Position numbers and translations under genes: made by a program | The notes under the pieces: model-generated | Told to the model about the DNA's origin: nothing | Databases searched by the model: none | Seen by the model: the letters and a program-made list of their open reading frames with translations, nothing else | Shown: positions 8,714 to 17,512 of the stretch, piece by piece | Position numbering within the stretch: position 1 is the first letter of the stretch | How the letters are laid out: each line of letters begins with the position of its first letter | Assembly (NCBI GenBank): GCA_046316615.1 | Contig: JBKDAN010000003.1 | Location: forward strand, 1-64,000 | Source: BJHL01 sp040378885 | Lineage (GTDB): Bacteria > Planctomycetota > Phycisphaerae > Phycisphaerales > UBA1924 | Length of the DNA stretch: 64,000 nucleotides | Direction: 5' to 3'

Positions 8714-10075
8714 GTGTGTGAAGGCGTTGTGCTTGTAGTGGTCGTGTGGTTGAAATTGAACGAACTGATGCAGTGGTTGCCTGAGTTCAACACGAATGTC
8801 GTCCTCGCCGGTAGCATGTTGCTGGGCGTGGCATGCGGTTTGGTGGGGACGTTCACCATCCTTCGTGGTCGGTCGCTGATGGCAGACGCGCTGGCACACG
8901 CGGCGCTGCCTGGCGTGTGCATCGCGTTTCTGATCACAGGCTCGCGAGAGCTTGGCCCTTTGCTGGTAGGTGCGCTCGCCTTCGGCGTCGCGGGCGTGCT
9001 CGCAGTCATGGGCATTCGGCGAGTGTCGCGCGTCAAGGAAGACGCGGCGATCGCGCTGGTGCTGTCGACGACATTCGGTCTTGGTGTCGCGTTGCTCAGC
9101 AAGGTGCAGCGCATGCCAACCGGAGCCCACGCCGGGCTTGAAGGCTTCATCTTCGGCAAAGCTGCGAGCATGGTTGTGAGAGATGTCCAGCTCATTGCAG
9201 TTGTCGCGGCGATTGTGGTGGTGTTGTGCACTGTCTTCTACAGGCAGTTCAAGGTGTTGTGCTTTGACCGAGAGTTCGCGCACAGCGCGGGCCTGCGGGT
9301 GCATCTGCTGGACTTCATGCTGATGGCGCTGGTGTGCGTTGCCACCGTGGTGGCATTGCCCGCGGTGGGACTGGTGCTGGTGGTTGCGCTGCTCACTATT
9401 CCTGCGGCGGCGGCTCGCTGCTGGAGTGATCGGCTTGGGGTGATGGCGGGACTGTCCGCCGTGTTTGGTGCGGCAGCGGGCGCAATTGGAACGGGCATCA
9501 GCGCCACCCAGCCACGGCTGAGTGCGGGGCCTGTCATCACACTGGTTGCGGCTGCCTTGTTCTTGGTGTCGCTCTTCGGGGCACCACGCCGCGGGGTGCT
9601 GGCGCGTTGGCTGCGAGAGCGAGGACTGCGTCGCAAGATTGCGATACAGAACGTACTGCGTGCGGTGTATGAGGTCACAGAGTCTCAGGCCGGCACCAGC
9701 GCGGCCATTGCGGAGATTGCGCTCAAGCGAGCATGGACGCGCGCGGAGCTAGATGCACTGCTGATTCGGGCGCGCCGCGAGGGGTTCATTACTCGTGATG
9801 GTGATCGGGTCGCGCTGACGACGGAAGGTCGCGAACATGCTCAGGGCATTGTGCGGACGCACCGGTTGTGGGAGCTGTACCTGGTGACGTACGCATCGAT
9901 TGCGACAGACCATGTTGATCGCGATGCAGACACGATTGAGCACGTGCTGCCGGCGCACATCATCGTTGAGCTGGAGGCAAGGTTGAGAGAAGATGGGCGG
10001 TTGCCGGCCGCGCTGGCGGTGCCTGCTTCGCCCCATGCGGTCGCGCCGCATTCCCGCGCGGGGGTGCACGAATGA
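8714..10075 (+). CDS. Metal ABC permease fused to a C-terminal DtxR-like domain (first copy)
   Basis: Residues about 20-300 form an ABC-3 family permease with about eight or nine membrane segments (for example VVLAGSMLLGVACGLVGTF and VVALPAVGLVLVVALLTIP) and the LMADALAHAALPG motif. From about 305 to the end there is a cytoplasmic domain like DtxR repressors: a winged helix (NVLRAVYEVTESQAGTSAAI) then LTTEGREHAQGIVRTHRLWE and DRDADTIEHVL. Against DtxR, the ligand positions H79, E83, E105 and H106 appear kept, C102 reads Asp and H98 reads Asp. The start is uncertain: GTG 8714 follows GGAG closely, and ATG 8768 gives the more usual N-terminus. Its stop overlaps the second permease (ATGATG). Confidence 0.88.
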   Translation: MCEGVVLVVVVWLKLNELMQWLPEFNTNVVLAGSMLLGVACGLVGTFTILRGRSLMADALAHAALPGVCIAFLITGSRELGPLLVGALAFGVAGVLAVMGIRRVSRVKEDAAIALVLSTTFGLGVALLSKVQRMPTGAHAGLEGFIFGKAASMVVRDVQLIAVVAAIVVVLCTVFYRQFKVLCFDREFAHSAGLRVHLLDFMLMALVCVATVVALPAVGLVLVVALLTIPAAAARCWSDRLGVMAGLSAVFGAAAGAIGTGISATQPRLSAGPVITLVAAALFLVSLFGAPRRGVLARWLRERGLRRKIAIQNVLRAVYEVTESQAGTSAAIAEIALKRAWTRAELDALLIRARREGFITRDGDRVALTTEGREHAQGIVRTHRLWELYLVTYASIATDHVDRDADTIEHVLPAHIIVELEARLREDGRLPAALAVPASPHAVAPHSRAGVHE

Positions 10076-11349
10076 TGCTGCTGACCTCCAGCGAGTGGTG
10101 GACACTGGCGACAGCGTCGCTGTGCGGGCTGCTCTGTGGTGTCGCTGGGTGCTACCTGGTGCTGCGCCGCATGAGCTTATTGGGTGATGCCATCACGCAC
10201 GCGATTTTGCCTGGGTTGGCGGGTGCGTTCCTGCTCACGGGCACCCGTGATGCGTGGGCGATGCTGCTGGGCGCAATGGTGGTGGGGCTGCTGACAGCGG
10301 CGGGCACGAGCTGGTTGTCTCGTGCGGGCCGTGTGCCCAGTGATGCTGCCATGGGTGTGGTGTTCACCTCGCTCTTTGCGTTGGGTGTCTTGCTCATTTC
10401 GCGTGCAGCGGATCAGGTGGATTTGGACCCCGGATGCGTGCTGTACGGACTGCTTGAGTTCGTGGACGCTGATCGAGTGCGCGTGCTAGGGATTGAAGTG
10501 CCGCGTGCATTTGCGACGCTGGCGGCTGCGTCGGGCATCACGTTCTTGCTGTTGGCTCTGTTCTGGAAGGAACTGAAGGCCGTGAGCTTTGACGCGGCAT
10601 TCGCCACGAGCATGGGGTTTTCTGCGGTGCTCGTGCACTACGCCGCTGTTGCGGTCATCGCGGGTGTGAGTGTTGCGAGTTTCGAGGCCGTCGGATCGAT
10701 TCTCGTCATCGCCATGCTCATCGGTCCACCGGTCACGGCGAGCCTGCTTACGCAGCGGTTCGGACGGATGGTCGCGCTCGCTGGTGTGATTGGTGTGGTG
10801 GCCGGGGCGGTTGGCACGATTGCTGCTGTTCGGCTGGATGTTTCCATCGCTGGCAGCGTCAGTGTCGCGGTGGGCTTCATCTTTGTGATTGTGCTGCTGC
10901 TTTCGCCTAGTCAGGGCCTTGTGGCATCGTGGTGGCGGCGGACGGCTCTCACTCTCCGTGTGCGGCGCGAAGACATACTCGGCGCCTTGTATCGCCTACA
11001 GACAGAGGCATCCGCTCGTGTGACGCGCGAAGAGGCCAAACGCCTGACGCAAGGAGTGAGCGGCATCATCGCGACGCGCCAGCTTGTGTGGGCGGGACTC
11101 GTGATGCAAGGCGACGGCGTGCTCACGTTGACACCGGAAGGACTGGCCGATGCCCAGCGCGTGCTGCGTGCGCACAGATTGTGGGAGAGCTACCTCTGGC
11201 GTGATCTCGCCCTACCCGTCAGTCACGTGCATGATCCCAGCGAGCGCATGGAACACTTCATCAGCGAGCAGATGGCTCGTGATCTTGAAGCGCATGTTGC
11301 GGATGATCGGGACCCGCAGGGCCGGCCCATTCCGCCTCGCGATGCCTGA
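10072..11349 (+). CDS. Metal ABC permease fused to a C-terminal DtxR-like domain (second copy)
   Basis: A 425-residue partner of the preceding permease with the same two-part plan. An ABC-3 permease core occupies about 1-285 (GCYLVLRRMSLLGDAITHAI, then SFEAVGSILVIAMLIGPPVT). A DtxR-like cytoplasmic part from about 290 has a winged helix (ILGALYRLQTEASARVTREE), LTPEGLADAQRVLRAHRLWE and HVHDPSERMEHFIS. The metal-ligand pattern of DtxR/MntR is nearly complete here: His and Glu in HRLWE, His in VHDP, Glu in SERMEH, and the final Glu-His. The paired permeases would bring the two regulatory domains together as a dimer under the membrane. It overlaps the first permease by four bases and ends 16 bases before a convergent small HTH gene. 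Confidence 0.9.
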   Translation: MMLLTSSEWWTLATASLCGLLCGVAGCYLVLRRMSLLGDAITHAILPGLAGAFLLTGTRDAWAMLLGAMVVGLLTAAGTSWLSRAGRVPSDAAMGVVFTSLFALGVLLISRAADQVDLDPGCVLYGLLEFVDADRVRVLGIEVPRAFATLAAASGITFLLLALFWKELKAVSFDAAFATSMGFSAVLVHYAAVAVIAGVSVASFEAVGSILVIAMLIGPPVTASLLTQRFGRMVALAGVIGVVAGAVGTIAAVRLDVSIAGSVSVAVGFIFVIVLLLSPSQGLVASWWRRTALTLRVRREDILGALYRLQTEASARVTREEAKRLTQGVSGIIATRQLVWAGLVMQGDGVLTLTPEGLADAQRVLRAHRLWESYLWRDLALPVSHVHDPSERMEHFISEQMARDLEAHVADDRDPQGRPIPPRDA

Positions 11350-11365
11350 TGTGGCGATGCGTGAA

Positions 11366-11626
11366 TTACTTGTTGTGCGGCAGGCTGAACAGCAGAACCA
11401 GGTGAACGCGATTGCTCACGCCCAGCAGTTGGTAGATCGCTTTGGTATGGTCGTGCACCGTGTGCTTGCTTCGATCAAGAGATTCAGCGATTTCCGGTTC
11501 GGTTTTGCCTTCCAACAGTTGCTCCAGCACGGCGCGCTGGGCATCACTTATCTTGACAAGAAGGTCAGGCCGTCGAGCTGCCAGTTGACGACCGAGACCC
11601 TCTGGAAATTCCTGTGTACCTGCCAT
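11366..11626 (-). CDS. Small stand-alone LuxR/GerE-type helix-turn-helix protein
   Basis: An 86-residue protein made almost entirely of a LuxR-type DNA-binding domain: LLVKISDAQRAVLEQLLEGK, then TEPEIAESLDRSKHTVHDHT and KAIYQLLGVSNRVHLVLLF. The typical E-IA-L-S--TV--H---I---L-V--R pattern is clear. No receiver, autoinducer or other sensory domain is fused, so it would need a partner or act constitutively. An AGAAGG sequence lies upstream of ATG 11626. It is separated by 183 bases from the gene to the right, and I see no further gene in that gap. Confidence 0.8.
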   Translation of the reverse strand: MAGTQEFPEGLGRQLAARRPDLLVKISDAQRAVLEQLLEGKTEPEIAESLDRSKHTVHDHTKAIYQLLGVSNRVHLVLLFSLPHNK

Positions 11627-11809
11627 CCGTGCCCTTCTTGCAAGCAGTGTGAATCCCCCTCGAGGCTCAATTGACGATGTGCGAGATCGCGTAAGACATT
11701 GTTTACCGTATCAACCTTTGTTTCAACGAGCGTTAAACATTCTTGGCAAGTTTCCCCTCAGCGCGCCGTCGTCACAACACGCCTGAGATGCCCGCCATTT
11801 ATGTGAGAT

Positions 11810-13801
11810 TCATCGACCCCACATGTCGATTGGGCCGCGCGTGGCGTCGTTGAGCTGTTTCACCTGCTCCGGGGTCATTTTCTCGCGGGCTGTGGTCAGA
11901 AAGGCGTCAGCGGCTTCACGACCCTCACGCTGCGAGATCGCGAGCGCGGCCCATGCGGTATCCCGAGCGAGCGAATCCTCGCGTCTTGCAATGCGGAGGA
12001 GGTTCACCAGTCTCTCGCTCGCAGATGCAAGTCGCGGGTAGGCCGTATGCCACAGCGCGTCTTGCAGGGCGAGGCGATTCATGCGCGGTTTGTCAAGCAG
12101 GCTGTAGGCCGCGATGAGATCGTCCGCTCGTTGCTGACGAAAGAGCGGCAACACCATCATCTCCGCGGCGGCGGGTGAGAGCTTGTCCGCCTTGTCACGA
12201 AGCATGGGTGTTGCGAGTCGGGCGACATCACTGTCGCGACCGGCCAAGACCAGTGCGCGGAGGGCGGTTTCGTAGCCTTCCGCTTTCAGATCCTCACGTA
12301 GATCGGCATCGACGCTTCGGGTGTTCTCGAGCGGAAGCGGCTCGACGCCGCGCACGAGAGAGTTCGCGCTCGTGAAAAGCGGATCACCAAAGGCCGCAAG
12401 CTTCCAGGGCTCCCCGTTGTCGTATCGCAGAGCGGCAGACCAAGGGGCTCCGACATTGATGCGGGCGGCGATTCGCTCGGGCTGCAGGAATGCGCCGAGG
12501 TATGGTTCGTGCACGCTGCCGTAGTAGAAGAAGATGCCGCGCTCAAACCAGCGGCCCAGCAGGTGGCCTGGCAATGCGGGAAAGAGTGCAGACCAGGAGT
12601 GAATGAAGTGCACTGCTGCCGGCTGATCGAGCAGAGGAAGATCCGCTGGCACGCAGCGGCCCGGCGAAAGCTCGAAGAAGTCGCTGTTGCCCATCGTGTT
12701 GACCATGAGCACCTGGGCTTCGACGGGTCGAGCCGCGCGGGCGCGCCACTCTGCCGCGCCACCGTCGGGCCAGTCGAGCGTTTCGACACTCATACGTGCG
12801 TTGCGAAACGCATCACCTGCTTTCGTCAGGTCATAGGCTCCGAAGGCTCCTTCATTGCGATATCCATCAAAGAGCCACGCCGTGCGTGGGGAGAGGAACA
12901 TGCCGCACATCGCTTGGTAGTTCGCGGTGCGCGAAGAGCCGAAGATTTGCGCGGACCACGCCCAGCGTTGCGGCTGCTGCGTGCCAGCGCCGATACGACC
13001 GATGCGGTCGGTGGTCGCGATGAACTCGCGTTCGCCCGGCTTGTTGGGCACCGGACGATCGATACGAGCGGCGCACGCGAAGGCGAGCGTGACTGTCTCA
13101 ATCTCATCGCCCATCGCGTCCCAGCGAAGGCCCAGAGACTTTGTGCCGTCTTCGATCTGTTGAGCAAGCTTGTCGGCGTCGTCCACGGTCAGGCTGCCGT
13201 TGATGGCGGAGATCGACTTCACGAACACCATGGGTTGCCCACGGCCTGCGGCCAGCGCAATGCCGGCGGTCCATGCGGGATCTGCAAGATCAATCGCGAC
13301 AACGCCCGGCGGCGCTGCGTCGGCAGAGCGCCACAGCTCAATCATCCGCTCTTGTGTCGCGTCTTCGGCGATGTCCCAGCTCTTGGCGACCGTCGCGAGT
13401 AGTTGCTCGCGTGTGACGGCAGTGAATGTTTGCGAGCTGGCTTCTGCTGAGGGACTCTTCCATTGCACGACACTCTGCGGACCAAATCCACGCACAAAGC
13501 GGCCGATCTCCTCGGCGGCGTCTGGTGAGCCGTCATCGATCAGAACCGGAAAGCGCAGGACAGGGGTCCACGTCGCGATCGCGTCAAGATACGACTGTGC
13601 GTCGCGCACGATGACCACGTGCGGCAGGACGCGCGAGGCGGTGTGTGCCTTTGCCAAACGCTGGGCAAGCACAATGGCGGGCGGCATCTGACCCGCAGCA
13701 CCCGGCGGTTGTGCGGCCGGTTGTGCGGCGGGTTGTAGCTGCGCGATTCCAGCGATTGCGGCGAGTGCGAAGGCAGCGTGCATGACAGACTGTAAACGCA
13801 C
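11810..13801 (-). CDS. Large secreted protein of unknown function
   Basis: A 663-residue protein with a cleavable-looking signal (HAAFALAAIAGIAQ) and a low-complexity Ala-Gln-Pro stretch. A repeated alpha/beta pattern follows up to about residue 500 and an all-helical tail after that. The segment with HSWSALFPALPGHLLGRWFE, then YYGSVHEPYLGAFLQPERIA and KLAAFGDPLFT, recalls the end of caspase-like or gingipain-like cysteine-peptidase folds (a G-x-x-x-EPYL...GDPL pattern). I see no certain catalytic His-Cys pair, so I give no function. It is divergent from trpE, with 83 bases between the start codons. Confidence 0.75.
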   Translation of the reverse strand: MRLQSVMHAAFALAAIAGIAQLQPAAQPAAQPPGAAGQMPPAIVLAQRLAKAHTASRVLPHVVIVRDAQSYLDAIATWTPVLRFPVLIDDGSPDAAEEIGRFVRGFGPQSVVQWKSPSAEASSQTFTAVTREQLLATVAKSWDIAEDATQERMIELWRSADAAPPGVVAIDLADPAWTAGIALAAGRGQPMVFVKSISAINGSLTVDDADKLAQQIEDGTKSLGLRWDAMGDEIETVTLAFACAARIDRPVPNKPGEREFIATTDRIGRIGAGTQQPQRWAWSAQIFGSSRTANYQAMCGMFLSPRTAWLFDGYRNEGAFGAYDLTKAGDAFRNARMSVETLDWPDGGAAEWRARAARPVEAQVLMVNTMGNSDFFELSPGRCVPADLPLLDQPAAVHFIHSWSALFPALPGHLLGRWFERGIFFYYGSVHEPYLGAFLQPERIAARINVGAPWSAALRYDNGEPWKLAAFGDPLFTSANSLVRGVEPLPLENTRSVDADLREDLKAEGYETALRALVLAGRDSDVARLATPMLRDKADKLSPAAAEMMVLPLFRQQRADDLIAAYSLLDKPRMNRLALQDALWHTAYPRLASASERLVNLLRIARREDSLARDTAWAALAISQREGREAADAFLTTAREKMTPEQVKQLNDATRGPIDMWGR

Positions 13802-13884
13802 CGAACTGCGTCCGAGTTCTGTGATTCCCGTTTATGAGCGCTGGTTTGGCCCTGCACGCAGCACGAACAGATGTAGAATCGACC

Positions 13885-15504
13885 ATGCCTAGCCTCTCTC
13901 GCGATGCCTTTGTCGAACTTGTTGGGGCCCATGGCGGCAGCGGACGAACTATCGCCGTGCCGGTGGCGCTCCGCGTGTTGAGCGATCAGCTCACGCCCGT
14001 GCTGGCGTATCGCCGGCTTGTGGCGACGGACGAACGCAAGGAGCCGAGTTTTCTCTTTGAAAGCGTCGAAGGCGGAGAGCGACAGGGGCGTTATTCGATT
14101 CTGGGCAGCAAGCCGCGCGCCGCTGTCACAGCAAAGGGCAACACGGTGCGCGTGTGGCATGATCATGCCAAGCAGGACGTGTTGCACGCCAATGAAGAGA
14201 AGTTTGCGTGCGATGATCCGCTCGCGTTGCTGCGAGCCTACGCGGGCCAGGTGCAACTGGTCATGCCTCCTGACACGCGGGACCTGCCTGCGTGTGTGCT
14301 GGGTGGATGGTTTGGCTATGTGGGATACGACAGCGTGCGTTACGCCGAACCGGAGAAGCTGACCTTTGCCGCCGCGCCGCGCGATGATCGTGATCTGCCT
14401 GATGTCAGCATGTATTTCTTTGACGGCGTGACGGTCTTTGATCACGTGGAGAAGGTGGTGTATCTCGTTGCGCTCGCCTTGTGCGCCCCGGGAGCGAATG
14501 CCGAGCACGCATATGAAGACGCAATCGCACGATTGCACGATCGGCTCGCGATGATTGAGCGGCACAGCAAGCCGCTGCGGGCCGGCCTCTTGGAGCGTGA
14601 TGCTTCGCCCGTCGGCCACTCGCTGCGGAGCAACATGACGCGCGAGCAGCACGCCGAGATGGTGCTGAAGGCCAAGGAGTACATCAAGGCAGGTGACATC
14701 TTCCAAGTGGTGCTTGGACAGCGATTTGAGCGCGAGAGTTCTGCTGATCCGTTTGATGTGTATCGCGCGCTGCGCACGGTGAATCCCAGTCCGTACATGG
14801 TCTACATGCAGGCGGAGGGGTGCATTCTTGTGGCGAGCAGCCCGGAGATTCTGTGCCGGGTGCGCAGGCGTGAGGATGGTCAGTTCATGCTGACGAATCG
14901 GCCCCTCGCAGGCACACGCCGACGTGGACGGACGCCTGCTGAAGATGCGGCGCTCGAAGTGGAGCTGCGAGCGGATGCCAAGGAACGGGCCGAGCACATC
15001 ATGCTTGTGGATCTGGGGCGCAATGATGTGGGACGTGTCGCTGAGCCGGGCACGATCGCTCTGCCCAGCGTGTTGGAGGTCGAGCGATACAGCCACGTCA
15101 TGCACCTCTCCAGTACAGTGACCGGCGTGCTGCGAGCGGGCCAGGATTGCTGGGATGCGCTCGCTGCTACGCTGCCTGTGGGCACGATCAGCGGTGCGCC
15201 CAAAGTGCGGGCGATGCAGATCATCGATGAACTCGAGCCGATTCGCCGCGGTCCGTACGGCGGCGGCATGGGCTATGTCAGTCTGGATGGCCAGATGGAC
15301 ATCGCGCTCACCCTGCGGACGATCGTCGCGCCATTTTCGCTGGTGAAGCAGACGGCTGGCGGCGTGCGATGGACGTATCACCTGCAGGCGGCAGGCGGGA
15401 TCGTCGCTGACAGTGTGATTGAAGACGAGTTCATGGAAACAGTGAACAAAAGTGCGGCGTTGGCTCGCGCAATCGACGTCGCGGAGCGCGCCTTCCGCGA
15501 ATAA
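13885..15504 (+). CDS. trpE: Anthranilate synthase component I TrpE
   Basis: TrpE converts chorismate to anthranilate, the first step of tryptophan synthesis, using ammonia from a TrpG partner that is not in this window. The 539-residue protein has the chorismate-binding signatures: SSPEILCRV, NRPLAGTRRRGRTPAEDAA, IMLVDLGRNDVGRVA, HLSSTVTG and PVGTISGAPKVRAMQIIDE. The N-terminal half has the partially conserved regulatory region (PSFLFESVEGGERQGRYS) where the tryptophan-binding LLES motif usually sits; here it reads LFES. ATG 13885 is preferred to an in-frame ATG at 13834 because the N-terminus then matches the family. A PabB or other chorismate enzyme is less likely given the full-length N-terminal domain. 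Confidence 0.93.
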   Translation: MPSLSRDAFVELVGAHGGSGRTIAVPVALRVLSDQLTPVLAYRRLVATDERKEPSFLFESVEGGERQGRYSILGSKPRAAVTAKGNTVRVWHDHAKQDVLHANEEKFACDDPLALLRAYAGQVQLVMPPDTRDLPACVLGGWFGYVGYDSVRYAEPEKLTFAAAPRDDRDLPDVSMYFFDGVTVFDHVEKVVYLVALALCAPGANAEHAYEDAIARLHDRLAMIERHSKPLRAGLLERDASPVGHSLRSNMTREQHAEMVLKAKEYIKAGDIFQVVLGQRFERESSADPFDVYRALRTVNPSPYMVYMQAEGCILVASSPEILCRVRRREDGQFMLTNRPLAGTRRRGRTPAEDAALEVELRADAKERAEHIMLVDLGRNDVGRVAEPGTIALPSVLEVERYSHVMHLSSTVTGVLRAGQDCWDALAATLPVGTISGAPKVRAMQIIDELEPIRRGPYGGGMGYVSLDGQMDIALTLRTIVAPFSLVKQTAGGVRWTYHLQAAGGIVADSVIEDEFMETVNKSAALARAIDVAERAFRE

Positions 15505-15513
15505 TTGACAGCC

Positions 15514-15843
15514 ATGGAAGAAGTCAAGGTGACAACCTCAACGGCGATACGAACCAAGCCTTGCGAGCCCAAGCCGCTGGAGATGTGGCACGTCATTCTG
15601 CTCGATGACAATGATCACTCATACGACTATGTGATTCGGATGATGCAGGATCTCTTCGCGTGCGATCAGCCGCGCGCGTTTGAACTGGCGAAGACGGTCG
15701 ACAAAGAAGGTCGCGTCATCTGTACGACGGTGCACAAAGAACTGGCGGAGCTCAAGCGCGATCAGGTCCACGCGTACGGCAAAGACAAACTCATCGCGAG
15801 CTGCAAGGGCTCCATGTCCGCTGTGATTGAACCGGCCCGCTGA
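15514..15843 (+). CDS. clpS: ATP-dependent Clp protease adaptor ClpS
   Basis: A 109-residue protein with a disordered N-terminal tail and the ClpS core. WHVILLDDNDHSYDYVIRMM matches the family's V-L-NDD--T---V pattern, followed by AKTVDKEGRVICTTVHKELA and a final SMSAVIEPA strand. In the family ClpS hands N-degron substrates to ClpA/ClpC. The binding-pocket Asp pair is present as LLDDND. The start ATG 15514 lies nine bases after the trpE stop; a nearer TTG is possible but less likely. It may be transcribed with trpE and the small gene downstream. Confidence 0.88.
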   Translation: MEEVKVTTSTAIRTKPCEPKPLEMWHVILLDDNDHSYDYVIRMMQDLFACDQPRAFELAKTVDKEGRVICTTVHKELAELKRDQVHAYGKDKLIASCKGSMSAVIEPAR

Positions 15844-15854
15844 AAAGACACACT

Positions 15855-16151
15855 ATGCGACGATTCCAGCCCCCAAGTGAGCTGCCCCAAGAGCCCGAAG
15901 ACGGATTCACCAAGCAGGAACTGCTCGAAGCCTCCGGCTTGTCGAGTAAAACATTTGACTTGATCCGCAAGGCGGCTCGCATCAAAGGTCCGGGTCACGG
16001 CGGGCTTGATTGGATCTTTTCGCTGGATGATCTCAAGGCGCTGGTTCACCGTGCTGAGTCGGGCACATTCACGGAGCGGGGCGATCCCGCCGCACGGGCA
16101 TGGCGCGTGCTGCTCGAAGAGCGCGGCGTGAAGCTTGATCGTCGCAAGTAA
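15855..16151 (+). CDS. Small protein with a MerR-like winged-helix appearance, function unknown
   Basis: A 98-residue basic protein that starts 11 bases after clpS. FTKQELLEASGLSSKTFDLI resembles the first helix-turn-helix of MerR-like or excisionase-like DNA-binding domains, followed by a Gly-rich turn (KGPGHGGLDWIFSLDDLKAL) that could be the wing. The C-terminal helix is charged (ARAWRVLLEERGVKLDRRK). I do not recognise the family with certainty. Its coding nature is supported by tight spacing after clpS and a codon pattern like its neighbours. It converges on the gene ending at 16155. Confidence 0.65.
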   Translation: MRRFQPPSELPQEPEDGFTKQELLEASGLSSKTFDLIRKAARIKGPGHGGLDWIFSLDDLKALVHRAESGTFTERGDPAARAWRVLLEERGVKLDRRK

Positions 16152-16154
16152 TCG

Positions 16155-16943
16155 TCAGTTGCGTTGACGGCGCGTGCCTGCAAATGCAGCGAATGCGACA
16201 AGCACGAGCGGACCCGGTCCGGGCACGGCGAGAAGCTCAAAGTCGAGCATCGCGGTGTACGGGTCGTTGGCGGGAATGTTGCCCAGACCCATGCGGACGC
16301 GTGCCGTTGCGTCGATCGCGTATAGACCTGGAGTGAGCACGCCTGTGACATCAAAGCCGCCGGACGGGCTGCGCTGGAAGTCGATGTTGTGAAACTCATG
16401 CAGCGCGCCCGCGGGTGCCCAGAAGGCGATGGTTACGTCGCTGATGGGCAGGCCGTCAAACGGCCCCGACGCGCTCTGGCCGCCAGGCAAGCCGGTGAAC
16501 CGGTAAGGCGTGATCTCATCGACAATGAACTCGAAGCGCACGCGAGCGGTCGCGTCAACTTCGCGCGAGATACCTGCTTCTGTGAACAGCGGGCCATCGT
16601 GCCGGCCTTGCACCCACGTGCTCGACGAGATGCGTGTGCTGTCGGCGGTGCCTGACAGCCCGCCCACATACCGCGCCATCTGCTCGGTTCCGGCATCGTT
16701 CGCAATGACGCGCAGACGCGCAGTCGCGGTGCGAAACTCGTTGAACGCAACGTTTGCGTCAAGCATCTGCGGACTTGTCAGCGAGACGGTGCGCAGATCA
16801 GTCAGTGCGTAGGTGGTCGCCTCCACACGGGCCTGAGCATCAAGGCTGTACGAGGTGGACACGGGCACAAACCCAGCCAGCGCCGGGAGCGCCGCGGATG
16901 TGACAGCCAGAACAGAAACGAACATCAGGCCACGCATGGTCAT
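16155..16943 (-). CDS. Exported protein with a PEP-CTERM-like (VPGPG) C-terminal sorting tail
   Basis: A 262-residue protein with an N-terminal signal (LMFVSVLAVTSAALPALAG) and a beta-rich body. The C-terminal tail is VPGPGPLVLVAFAAFAGTRRQRN: a short Pro-Gly motif, a hydrophobic stretch and terminal arginines. Tails of this form are known from PEP-CTERM/exosortase-type sorting and are common in Phycisphaerae. No catalytic motif is visible; the body looks structural. No exosortase gene lies in the window. Upstream, 66 bases separate it from the membrane-protein gene on the same strand. Confidence 0.75.
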   Translation of the reverse strand: MTMRGLMFVSVLAVTSAALPALAGFVPVSTSYSLDAQARVEATTYALTDLRTVSLTSPQMLDANVAFNEFRTATARLRVIANDAGTEQMARYVGGLSGTADSTRISSSTWVQGRHDGPLFTEAGISREVDATARVRFEFIVDEITPYRFTGLPGGQSASGPFDGLPISDVTIAFWAPAGALHEFHNIDFQRSPSGGFDVTGVLTPGLYAIDATARVRMGLGNIPANDPYTAMLDFELLAVPGPGPLVLVAFAAFAGTRRQRN

Positions 16944-17009
16944 ACCTCCACGTCGTGCAAGATGACATACAAATCGCGTCCGATCTGATGTGGACGGTGG
17001 ATGCCCCGC

Positions 17010-17429
17010 TTATGAGACCCCCGCGGGCCGCACGATCACACCGGCCGGAATCCGTGCTGGAGTTACCAGTCGCAGTGTCATCGGAGCTCGGTAGAGCTTG
17101 CCTTGCGAGGCTGCAAAGGCACCAGCGATTGCACTCCAGATGGCGAGCCCCACCACGAAAATCATGATGAACACACCCACGCCGCAAAACGTGAGCGCGA
17201 AGCCGATGAGGCCGATGATGATGTTGGAAATCTGAATGTTCATGCACTCGCGACCGTGGTCGTCAATGAGTGCGCTCTCAGGCCGGCGCATGCCCCACAG
17301 AATGAGCGCGGGAAGAATGGGCACTGCGAAGACGACAAGGAACAGGGACAGGTGGAGCCACATGGCCCAACGTCTTTCCCAGCGCTGGCAGACAACTTGA
17401 ACACCTTCATCCGGTCGCACGCACCGCAT
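17010..17429 (-). CDS. DUF4870-type small membrane protein
   Basis: A 139-residue protein with the DUF4870 layout: RWERRWAMWLHLSLFLVVFA, a cytoplasmic loop with ESALIDDHGRECMNIQIS, and two further membrane segments (IIIGLIGFALTFCGVGVFIM and the following VVGLAIWSAIAGAF). The D-H-GR---N-Q-S motif is the family signature; function is unknown. The C-terminal 25 residues are extra (RAPMTLRLVTPARIPAGVIV). ATG 17429 is my choice because it leaves room for the divergent gene whose ATG is at 17513. Confidence 0.8.
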   Translation of the reverse strand: MRCVRPDEGVQVVCQRWERRWAMWLHLSLFLVVFAVPILPALILWGMRRPESALIDDHGRECMNIQISNIIIGLIGFALTFCGVGVFIMIFVVGLAIWSAIAGAFAASQGKLYRAPMTLRLVTPARIPAGVIVRPAGVS

Positions 17430-17512
17430 TGTTAGGATGTCGCCCGGTCCGTTTGCAGACAACTTGCAAACATCTCGCGCCCGACCTGTCCGGGCGGCAT
17501 CTACATTCTCGC

